From Arcobacter cloacae (lineage in GTDB: Bacteria > Campylobacterota > Campylobacteria > Campylobacterales > Arcobacteraceae): a stretch of 64,000 nucleotides of DNA. Shown piece by piece: positions 53,001 to 60,970 of the stretch. Every line of letters begins with the position of its first letter. Within the stretch, counting starts at the first letter, position 1. The notes beneath the pieces were generated by a model. That model searched no databases. It was not told the DNA's origin and was given only the letters and a program-made list of their open reading frames with translations. Both the position numbers and the translations under genes were made by a program. The stretch lies in contig NZ_CP053833.1 in the NCBI RefSeq assembly GCF_013201935.1, forward strand, positions 1,674,001 through 1,738,000, in the 5' to 3' direction.

Positions 53001-53690
53001 GATAACTTAGCTAATCAAGAGTTATTAAAACATATTCTTGATACTTTAGAAATTGAATGCACTATGACAAACAATGGGCTAGAGGCTTTTGAAGAGTTTA
53101 AACAAAACTCTTATCCATTGATTTTAACAGATATAAATATGCCTATTATGGATGGAGTTGAAGCTTTCAAACAAATAAGAGCCTATGAAGAAGAACATCA
53201 ATTAGGGAAAACTCCAATCATTGCTGTTACAGCAAATGCAATAAAAGGAGATAAAGAGAGATTTTTAGAGCTTGGTATGGATGATTATATTAGTAAACCA
53301 ATAAATACAACCGATTTAAAAAATATTCTTAATAGATATTTATCAAATACTAAAGAGAATAAAAAAGAAAATGAGCCAAAAGAAAAGAATTTTATAGATT
53401 CTAAAAAAGTAGCAGAAAAAATAGGTATTAGCGAAAATATTGCTACATTAATTATCAATAAATTTAAAAAAGATATTCACAAAGATTTAGCTGAATTAAA
53501 AGAGTTTATAGAAATTAATGATATAGATAAAACCTCTCAAAAAGCTCATTATATTAAAAATTCTTGTTTAAATGTTTTACTAAATGATATTTGTGAATTA
53601 TTAAACAAATTAGAAGATAGAACTCTTTCAAAAGATAAAAAAGAGGAAATTTTCTTTAAAGTTGAAGATATGATAAATCAAAATATCTGA
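50046..53690 (+). CDS. Hybrid sensor kinase with dCache, HAMP, receiver and HPt domains
   Basis: This 1214-residue protein has a helix at about 8-28, a large periplasmic double-Cache region with two cysteines in [15 protein letters not shown], a second helix at about 535-555, HAMP, the kinase core [23 protein letters not shown] (about 620-642) with HATPase, a degenerate receiver segment, a true receiver ([23 protein letters not shown], SKPIN) and an HPt domain with [14 protein letters not shown] carrying the phosphotransfer His. It can thus run a full phosphorelay, possibly also for the paralogue upstream, which has no HPt. Confidence 0.88.
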   Translation: [1214 protein letters not shown]

Positions 53691-53695
53691 AAAAA

Positions 53696-53726
53696 ATCAT
53701 AGCTCTTTTTGAGGAAGAGCTATGAT
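53696..53726 (-). terminator. Terminator overlapping the end of the 53697-54812 gene
   Basis: ATCATAGCTCTT and AAGAGCTATGAT form a perfect 12-bp stem. On the minus strand it is followed by TTTTTT, and its first part contains the stop codon of the kinase gene. It separates two converging signalling operons. Confidence 0.8.
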
Positions 53727-54812
53727 ATATCTTAATCCTTTATTACTATTATTTACTTTTAAATCTCCTTGAAAACTATTTTTAATTACCAGTTTTACCA
53801 TATATAATCCAGTTCCAGTTCCAGTTGCTTTAGTAGTATAGTAAGGATCAAAAAGTTTTTCTAATGTATCTATCTTAACTCCTCCTGCATTATCCTCAAT
53901 AATCAAAATTGTGTATGAATTTTTTGATAAAACAGTAATATCTATCTCTCTATTTTCAATGTTTCTATCTTTAAAAGCATCAATGGCATTGTTTATTATA
54001 TTTAAAATAACTTGTTCTAATTCTGTTTCTATACCAAAAACTTTTTCATCACTTACATCTATATTAAGAGTTATTTTATTTACTTCAAATTGATTTCCCA
54101 ATAATTTAATAGAAGTATCTATTGCTTTTTTTATTTCAAAAACTCTTTTTTGTTTATTTGGATTGAAAAAATCTCTAAAATCATCTATTGTTTCACTTAA
54201 AAAACTTATCTGTTTCTTTGTATTTTTAGAAAAATCATCTATAAACTTATCATTTATCTCTCCAAATTCATAAGAACTTTTTACATCATTACAATACAAA
54301 GATAAAATATTTAATGGTTGTTTTAATTGATGAGCAATAACTCCTATCATCTCTCCCATTGTTGCCATTTTTGATTGATGAATTAATACTCTATCTTTAG
54401 CAGCAATTTGCTCACTATCTGATTTTCTCTTTTCAAAAATATCAATATATACTTTTAGTTTCGAATTTAATAAAACATCATGAATTGGTTTAGTTATGTA
54501 TTCAACTGCTCCTAAATTATAACCTTTAGTTTTATACTCATCTTTATCATAAATTCCTGTTATAAAAATAACAGGTATATCTTTTGTTCTTTCAATATTT
54601 TTTAGATAATCCACAAACTCAAATCCATCAATTTCAGGCATTTGAACATCAGTTAAAATCAAATCTATATCTTCTTTCATTAATATTTCTATACCTTCTT
54701 GAGCACTTAGGGCTGAAAAAAGATTAACATCAAAACTATCTTCAATCATCATTTTTAAAGAATAAATATTCTCAGGAACATCATCTACTAATAAAATATT
54801 AAATCTTTCCAT
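53697..54812 (-). CDS. Receiver-histidine kinase fusion protein
   Basis: This 371-residue cytoplasmic protein has an N-terminal receiver (NILLVDDVPENIYSL, Asp at about 56 in LILTDVQMPEIDGFEF, TKPIHD) joined to a kinase: GEMIGVIAHQLKQPLNILSL (phosphoacceptor His) and HATPase with NIINNAIDAF, EDNAGGVKID and GTGTGLYMVK. Its kinase activity is probably controlled by phosphorylation of its own receiver, by the kinase encoded just upstream (one base gap at 54813). No DNA-binding output. Confidence 0.87.
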   Translation of the reverse strand: MERFNILLVDDVPENIYSLKMMIEDSFDVNLFSALSAQEGIEILMKEDIDLILTDVQMPEIDGFEFVDYLKNIERTKDIPVIFITGIYDKDEYKTKGYNLGAVEYITKPIHDVLLNSKLKVYIDIFEKRKSDSEQIAAKDRVLIHQSKMATMGEMIGVIAHQLKQPLNILSLYCNDVKSSYEFGEINDKFIDDFSKNTKKQISFLSETIDDFRDFFNPNKQKRVFEIKKAIDTSIKLLGNQFEVNKITLNIDVSDEKVFGIETELEQVILNIINNAIDAFKDRNIENREIDITVLSKNSYTILIIEDNAGGVKIDTLEKLFDPYYTTKATGTGTGLYMVKLVIKNSFQGDLKVNNSNKGLRYIIALPQKEL

Positions 54813-54813
54813 A

Positions 54814-56430
54814 TTATTTTCCTAAATAGCTTAAAATTTTTTGCAATAAATCAGTTTTAATTGACTCTTTTTTTATGTAGTGTTCTTTATTTTCTTTTGA
54901 AGAAACAACTATAAACTTTAGATTATTGTTTTTACAATATTCTAAAAAATCATCTATTTCATTTAAAAAATTTTCTTCATAAACAACAACTAATTCATGA
55001 CTTTCATTAAGAAGTATCTCTTTAGCTTCTTCAATATGTTTACAATAATTCAAAATAAAATCATTTTTCTTCAAATAGACAGCGATTGAGAAAAAAGAGC
55101 CATAATCACTATCTATTACAAGAATTTTTTCATTTTTTTGAATAAAACTCTCTTCCTCTTTTATATCTATATCTGAATCAAAAAAAACTATATCTTCAAC
55201 ACTATAATCTTCATCTTTTGAAGAGATTATAACCTTATCATCTGATATATTTTTGATATTTGTTTTTTTAGGTAGAATCAATTCAAAAGTACTTCCTTTA
55301 TCAAGAATACTAAAAGCTTTAATATCAGCCCCAAGCAAAAGTGCTAATTCTTTAGAAATAGCTAATCCAAGACCTGTTCCACCATATTTTCTAGTTGTAC
55401 TACCATCTGCTTGTTTAAATCTCTCAAAAACATACTTTAATTTTTCTTCAGAAATTCCAATACCTTGATCTATAACTTTTATAGTAATATCATTTGCATT
55501 CTCTTCTAAAATTACTTCTATCATACCTTTTTGAGTAAATTTTATTGCATTACTCAATAGATTTTTTAAAATTTGTTTTATTCTATGGGAATCAGTAAGT
55601 AAAATAATATTTTTAGATAAATTATTTGTTTCTAAAACTAGATTTTTTTCAATAGCTAAAGGTTTCATCTCATTGACTAAATTTTCGATTAACTCATTTA
55701 TATCTGTTTTGGATAAATTAAGAGTAAGTTCCCCTGCTTCAATTTTTGAAATATCTAAAATATCATTAATCAAAAAAAGTAAATCATTTCCACAATTGTT
55801 AATAATCTTCATATTTTTAACTTGTTCTTCATCAAGTTTTTGATTTTTATTTTTACTCATTATTGAAGAAATAACAATTATTGAATTTAAAGGGGTTTTT
55901 AATTCATGGCTCATATTTGCTAAAAAATCGGTTTTATATTTATCTGATTCAATCAATTTTTTTTGCTGTTCTTTTAATTCATTAGTTAAATGATTTAATA
56001 TTTTATTTTTATTTTTCATTCTTTGAACATTTAAACAAGCATCTATACTAATGTTTAATTTAACTATCAAATCTTGAAACATAGAAGTTATATATTCAAA
56101 ATTTACATCAAGATTTTCATAAACAATAAATAAAATACCTTTATTTAAAGGTAATATCAATACTTTTTTATTTTCTAAATCAAATGTTTTTACATATTTA
56201 TAATCGGTTATTTTGCTTTTTAAGAACTCTTTATCGTATTCAAAAGAGTTATCATAAGATAAGTATTTATGTAATAAATCATCTTCATCTAATAAATAAA
56301 AAAAACCATTAATAGCATTTGTCTCTTCTACAAAAGTAGAAAGGACTTCTTTCATCATGATTCTTAAATCTAAACTATTACCAATTGAGCTATGACATTT
56401 ATAAGTCAAAGCCAAATGTTCCATGAACAT
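54814..56430 (-). CDS. Cytoplasmic hybrid-type histidine kinase with GAF-like sensor and degenerate receiver
   Basis: This 538-residue protein has an N-terminal GAF-like sensor (about 15-140), a coiled coil, the core [20 protein letters not shown] (about 169-188), an HATPase with [24 protein letters not shown] and [11 protein letters not shown], and a C-terminal receiver-like domain ([19 protein letters not shown]) lacking the usual phosphorylation context, where ELVVVYEEN replaces a D-x-x-M-P motif. It has no transmembrane segment. It is cotranscribed with the receiver-kinase fusion. Confidence 0.85.
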   Translation of the reverse strand: [538 protein letters not shown]

Positions 56431-56618
56431 AACTTACACCTTACAATACTTAAATAAATACCTAATAAGTAAAAATAATACCATAATATTTAGTTCTTAG
56501 TAAAGTAACAGAAGATTAATAATTGTTTAAATTGCAATAAGATTTAATTTATAAACATTTTTTTACTTTTAGCTAACTTTAATTATTAAAAGTATATAAT
56601 TCCGTCCACTTAAATTAA

Positions 56619-56693
56619 TGGGGTATCGCCAAGCGGTAAGGCAACGGTTTTTGGTACCGTCACTCGAAGGTTCGAATCCTTCTACCCCATCCA
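56619..56693 (+). tRNA. tRNA-Gln (anticodon TTG)
   Basis: Acceptor TGGGGTA pairs with TACCCCA; anticodon arm ACGGT TTTTGGT ACCGT gives TTG; T arm GGTTCGAATCC; encoded CCA at 56691-56693. Confidence 0.95.
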
Positions 56694-56718
56694 AATTAGT
56701 TTAGGTATTTTTATTGAT

Positions 56719-56803
56719 GGTGAGGTTGGAGAGTGGTCAAATCCTGCGGACTGTAAATCCGCCGCCTCAGGCTTCGAAGGTTCGAATCCTTCTCTCACCA
56801 CCA
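56719..56803 (+). tRNA. tRNA-Tyr (anticodon GTA)
   Basis: Acceptor GGTGAGG pairs with TCTCACC; anticodon GTA in GGACTGTAAATCC; a long class II variable arm; encoded CCA at 56801-56803. Confidence 0.95.
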
Positions 56804-56825
56804 CTTCTTATTCAAAAGTAACAAG

Positions 56826-56901
56826 GGTTCGATAGCTCAGTCGGTAGAGCAAAGGATTGAAAATCCTTGTGTCGACAGTTCGATTCTGTCTCGAACCACC
56901 A
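56826..56901 (+). tRNA. tRNA-Phe (anticodon GAA)
   Basis: Acceptor GGTTCGA pairs with TCGAACC; anticodon GAA in GGATTGAAAATCC; T arm AGTTCGATTCT; encoded CCA at 56899-56901. Confidence 0.95.
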
Positions 56902-56925
56902 CTTTTGAATTTTTTATACACATGT

Positions 56926-57012
56926 GCGAGTGTGGCGGAATAGGTAGACGCGCGGGACTTAAAATCCCGTTCCGGTTTCGGAGTGTGAGTTCGATTCTCA
57001 CCATTCGCACCA
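56926..57012 (+). tRNA. tRNA-Leu (anticodon TAA)
   Basis: Acceptor GCGAGTG pairs with CATTCGC (one G-T); anticodon TAA in GGGACTTAAAATCCC; long variable arm GTTCCGGTTTCGGAGTG region; encoded CCA at 57010-57012. The four tRNAs are within 400 bases and likely share one transcript. Confidence 0.95.
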
Positions 57013-57203
57013 CTGTAAAACAATCCCTATTTCATGGTATTTTCAATCACAAAATTTTAGAACTTTTCCAAAATTGTACCAATGATATTTTAAGCTATTA
57101 TATTAGCTTTTTAAATATTTTTTCTTTTACTCAATTAATTAAATAAAGTATAGCTTAGATATAATTATAACTTTAGAAATTTTATAAAATATAAGGAAAT
57201 AAT

Positions 57204-57713
57204 ATGCCAAAGATAGGAATATTAGTTGCAAGTTCTAATAATAACTTAAAATTAGGATTAAAATTAAAAGAGTTAGCACTAAGTCAAAATTGTGAAGTTG
57301 AATTTATAAATTTAGTTGATTTAAGATTACCTTTGTATAGTACACTTGAAGAGGAAGAAAATGGTATTCCTGAATCTGTTTTAGATTTAGCTACTAAAAT
57401 TTTAGAACTAAAAGCATTTATTATTGTAGCACCTGAATATAATGGTGTTATGCCACCTGTGTTAAACAATGCTATGTCTTGGACTTCAAGAGCTACAAAA
57501 AGCTGGAGAGATGCCTTTAATGAAAAAATTGTTGGACTAGCTACTCACAGTGGTGGAGGTGGAGCAAAAGGTCTTCAAGCTATGAGATTAATGTATCAAC
57601 ATTTAGGTGCAAATATTCTAGCAAGAGAGTTACTAACAACTTATGAAAAACCTTTAAATGAAGAGAGTGCTATTGCTATGATAAACTCTTTAATTAGATT
57701 ATCAAAAGATTAA
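57204..57713 (+). CDS. NAD(P)H-dependent FMN reductase-family flavoprotein
   Basis: This 169-residue flavodoxin-like protein has the phosphate-binding start ILVASSNNNLKLGLKLKELA, the conserved IIVAPEYNGVMPPVLNNAMSW (about 74-94) that binds the isoalloxazine ring, and ATHSGGGGAKGLQAMRLMYQHLG. The family reduces FMN, quinones, chromate or azo compounds; the substrate here is unknown. The ribosome binding site AAGGAAATAAT is good. It is monocistronic and ends before a hairpin. Confidence 0.85.
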   Translation: MPKIGILVASSNNNLKLGLKLKELALSQNCEVEFINLVDLRLPLYSTLEEEENGIPESVLDLATKILELKAFIIVAPEYNGVMPPVLNNAMSWTSRATKSWRDAFNEKIVGLATHSGGGGAKGLQAMRLMYQHLGANILARELLTTYEKPLNEESAIAMINSLIRLSKD

Positions 57714-57729
57714 AATTTCCTACATTTAA

Positions 57730-57753
57730 CTAAGGTTATGAAAATAACCTTAG
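57730..57753. terminator. Hairpin between the flavin reductase and serine hydrolase genes
   Basis: CTAAGGTTAT, GAAA, ATAACCTTAG: a perfect 10-bp stem with a stable GAAA-type loop between converging genes. Neither flank has a strong T tract. Confidence 0.55.
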
Positions 57754-57766
57754 CTTTGAAAAACCT

Positions 57767-59098
57767 CTATTTCTCTTTTTCCATTAAATATTTTGCAACT
57801 GCTTCAAAAGCTGGTAGTGATGTTGGATCAATTTGTATATTACTTGCTGTTGGAAAAGAAGCAAATCTTACTATTACCATTTCGGCCGTTGGGTCTACAT
57901 AAATCGTTTGTCCATGTACTCCTCTTGCCGCAAAAGCTTTATTTTGATTATGAAAAATCCACCACATACTATGATAACTTCCACCTTCAAGAGTTTTATA
58001 ACCTGCTTTAGCAAAAGCTTTTTTATCACCACCTTTTTTTATCTCTTCAACTACTTCTTTTGGGAACAACTGTTGATTATTAAACTTCCCTTCATTAAGC
58101 ATTAAAAGACCAATTTTTCCTAAATCCCTTAATGAAGCACTAAGTCCACCACCTGCAAAAGGAGTACCTTTTGCATCAACTGTCATATAAGCATCTTGTT
58201 GAGCTCCTATTTTACTCCAAATTCGTTCTGATAAAAGTTGAGTCAAATCCTTATTTGTAACCCTTGATATAATCCAACCAAGAGTATCTGTATTTATAGT
58301 TTTATAACCAAAAGCTTCACCATGAACTCCTTTTTGTTTAACTGTTTGTAAATACTCAAAATAACCATTTGGTCCTTTATAATCTTTAGGTTTTGGTAGA
58401 GGACTTGAAGCTTTTGAGTAAATCCAAATATCAGCATTTGGATTTGAATAATCTTCACTATAATCAAGAGCTGTTGTCATATCCATAACTTCTCTTACTG
58501 TTGCACTACCAAAAGCACTATTTTTAAGTTCAGGAATTATTGAATCAACTCTTAATGTATCATCTAAAACTTTTTCAGCCACCAAAATTTGAGCTAAAAG
58601 TCCTGTAAGAGACTTTGTCATAGACATAGCAGCGTGTTTATTTGTTTCATTTAAACAACCGAAATATTTTTCATAAACAATTTTACCCTTATGAAGAATT
58701 AAAATACCATCTGTGTAATTAGCTAAAAGTGATTCTTCCCAGCTCATTGATTTTTGAGAATTTAAAGGATTAAATTTTATAGAATCAATATTTTTATCAA
58801 TTTCATATTCAAGTGGAATTGATGAACCAATCCTCCTACTCACCTCTTTCGTAGGCATCAATTCTCTAATATGACACACCGTCCATCTTAATTTTGGAAA
58901 ACTAAAAAAATCTGATTCTGGTTGCATAATTAGTTTTTCTACAGAAGGAGGGAAACCTACCATCCAAGCTAATTTATTAGGATCTGATTGGGTAGCATCT
59001 AGAAATTGATTTGATTGGGTATTAGCTTGAATAGATACTAAAATAAAACTAGAAATTGTTACTATTTTTAAAAAAAACTTGCTCATTGAAAAACTCAT
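57767..59098 (-). CDS. Exported serine hydrolase of the class C beta-lactamase/NylB type
   Basis: This 443-residue protein has a signal peptide (residues 1-25, ending IQA). The Ser-x-x-Lys motif is in AMSMTKSLTGLLAQ (about 155-168); a tyrosine motif is in GYKTINTDTLGWI (about 262-274); the third element is near RGVHGQTIYVDPTAEMVIVR (about 394-413). Arrangement and length match 6-aminohexanoate-dimer hydrolase-like esterases/amidases rather than true AmpC, so antibiotic resistance should not be inferred. It is monocistronic with TAAAAAAGGAGAAAA as ribosome binding site. Confidence 0.82.
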   Translation of the reverse strand: MSFSMSKFFLKIVTISSFILVSIQANTQSNQFLDATQSDPNKLAWMVGFPPSVEKLIMQPESDFFSFPKLRWTVCHIRELMPTKEVSRRIGSSIPLEYEIDKNIDSIKFNPLNSQKSMSWEESLLANYTDGILILHKGKIVYEKYFGCLNETNKHAAMSMTKSLTGLLAQILVAEKVLDDTLRVDSIIPELKNSAFGSATVREVMDMTTALDYSEDYSNPNADIWIYSKASSPLPKPKDYKGPNGYFEYLQTVKQKGVHGEAFGYKTINTDTLGWIISRVTNKDLTQLLSERIWSKIGAQQDAYMTVDAKGTPFAGGGLSASLRDLGKIGLLMLNEGKFNNQQLFPKEVVEEIKKGGDKKAFAKAGYKTLEGGSYHSMWWIFHNQNKAFAARGVHGQTIYVDPTAEMVIVRFASFPTASNIQIDPTSLPAFEAVAKYLMEKEK

Positions 59099-59292
59099 TT
59101 TTTTCTCCTTTTTTTATTATTATTTCAAATAAATAAATAAAGACATTATTAATTTATTCTATAAAAAGTATATCATAAAAAGATTTTTTTTAACTATAAA
59201 AATTATTTCTTTTTAAATAAATTACATAAGATAGATAATTTTTTAAGTATTTTGATTATATAATCCCATGTATTCTTAATTAAAGGTCTTTT

Positions 59293-60918
59293 ATGAAATC
59301 TATTCTTCGACCGGAAAATTTTTTAAATCTAATATCAAAACATCTGCCTGATATGTTATGGGCAAAAGATTTAGATGGTAACTACTTATATGCTAATGAA
59401 GCTATTTGCAATAACCTGTTAATGGCAACACCTGATGAAGTTATAGGTAAATGTGATGTTTTTTTTGCAACTAGGGAAAGAAATAAACATCCTGAAAATA
59501 AAAATTGGCATACTTTTGGAGAGTTGTGTTTTAATTCTGATTATGTTGTTTTAGAAAATATGAAACCAATGATATTTGAAGAGTATGGCAATATAAAGGG
59601 TAAACTTGTTTATCTTGAAGTTCATAAAGCGCCACTTCATGACTCTAATGGAAAATTAATTGGAACAATTGGAAGTGGAAGAGATATAACCGCACAAATT
59701 TTACTTGAAAAAAAGAATGAAAAATTAGCATATTATGACCAATTAACAGAATTACCAAATAGACAAAAATTTTTTATTGATATATCAAAAAAAGATCCTA
59801 CAGCTTGTGCTATTTTTAATATAGATGAGTTTAAAGAGATAAATGATTTTTTTGGTTCTGAAAATGGAGACCAAATACTAAAAGATATTGCAGCTTGGTT
59901 TTCAAAGTTGGATTTGCAAACATATAGAATTGATGGTGATGAATTCGCTATTTTATATTATGAAAATATATCATTAGAAACTATAAAACATAATGTAAAA
60001 AATATTCTATCACTTTTTGAAGAAGAATCATTTTACATTCAAAAAGAGAGAGTACAAATCAGTTTTTCTGTTGGAATAGCAAAGGAAAAATATAGACTAT
60101 TTACAAAAGCAGATATTGCTATTCATTATGCAAAAGAGAATAAATTAAAAATAGCTATTTATAAAGAAGACGCAAATATTGAACAAAAATACAAAAAGAA
60201 TATAGCTATAGCCTCTTCTATTAGAGAAGCTTTAGTTGATAATAGAATAGTCTGTCATTATCAAGCTATTTTGGATCTATCAAAAAATGAAATTACAAAA
60301 TATGAAACACTTGTTAGAATGGTTGGGAAAAATAAAGAAATAATTCCTCCTTTAGAGTTTTTAAGTATTTCTAAAAGAACAAAACTCTACTCACATATTA
60401 CTCTTGAAGTTATAAATCAAGCTTGTAATACTTTTAAAAATAGAAAAGAGAGTTTTTCAGTTAATTTATCAATAGATGATATCAAAGATGCTCACACTGT
60501 ACAAGAGATTATTAAAACATTAATAAAAACAAATACTGCATCTAAAATAATTTTTGAAATCTTAGAATCTGAAGGAATTGAAAATTACCAAGATGTAACG
60601 AATTTCATCACCCAAATAAAAGGACTTGGAGCTAGAATTGCAATTGATGATTTTGGAACTGGATATTCTAATTTTGAGCATATTCTAAAACTAAATGTAG
60701 ATTATATAAAAATAGATGGTTCATTAATAAAAGGTATGAAAGAAAATAACAAACATAAAATAATTGTTGAAACTATTATAGATTTTGCAAAAAAAGTTGG
60801 TTCAAAAACTATTGCTGAATTTGTTTATGACCAAGAAATTTTAGATATTACAAAACAAATAGGGATTGATTTTGCACAAGGATTTTATGTTGGAAAACCA
60901 TTTGAAATAGTTGTTTAA
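59293..60918 (+). CDS. PAS-GGDEF-EAL cyclic-di-GMP protein
   Basis: This 541-residue cytoplasmic protein has a PAS domain (KDLDGNYLYANEAICNNL, about 21-130), a GGDEF domain with altered signature RIDGDEFAI (Asp for the first Gly) and an EAL domain: CHYQAILDLSKNEITKYETLVRM (ETL for EAL, catalytic Glu kept), ILESEGIENYQDV, IDDFGTGYSNFEH and DYIKIDGSLI. The intact DDFGTGYS region favours phosphodiesterase activity, while the GGDEF part may be regulatory. AAAGG precedes the start. It follows a 190-base AT-rich promoter region in which I see no other feature. Confidence 0.86.
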   Translation: MKSILRPENFLNLISKHLPDMLWAKDLDGNYLYANEAICNNLLMATPDEVIGKCDVFFATRERNKHPENKNWHTFGELCFNSDYVVLENMKPMIFEEYGNIKGKLVYLEVHKAPLHDSNGKLIGTIGSGRDITAQILLEKKNEKLAYYDQLTELPNRQKFFIDISKKDPTACAIFNIDEFKEINDFFGSENGDQILKDIAAWFSKLDLQTYRIDGDEFAILYYENISLETIKHNVKNILSLFEEESFYIQKERVQISFSVGIAKEKYRLFTKADIAIHYAKENKLKIAIYKEDANIEQKYKKNIAIASSIREALVDNRIVCHYQAILDLSKNEITKYETLVRMVGKNKEIIPPLEFLSISKRTKLYSHITLEVINQACNTFKNRKESFSVNLSIDDIKDAHTVQEIIKTLIKTNTASKIIFEILESEGIENYQDVTNFITQIKGLGARIAIDDFGTGYSNFEHILKLNVDYIKIDGSLIKGMKENNKHKIIVETIIDFAKKVGSKTIAEFVYDQEILDITKQIGIDFAQGFYVGKPFEIVV

Positions 60919-60970
60919 AAAATCAACAATTTTGTAACTCTTTTGTTATTTATTTATATTAAGATTTCTT

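Noticed and set aside
56808-57146. Open reading frames on both strands across the tRNA cluster
   Set aside because: They cover tRNA-Phe and tRNA-Leu and contain typical tRNA-derived peptides such as GENRTHTPKP; they are not genes.
57767-59098. Beta-lactamase and therefore antibiotic resistance gene
   Set aside because: The fold motifs are present but length and C-terminal motif match NylB-like esterases/amidases, not AmpC.
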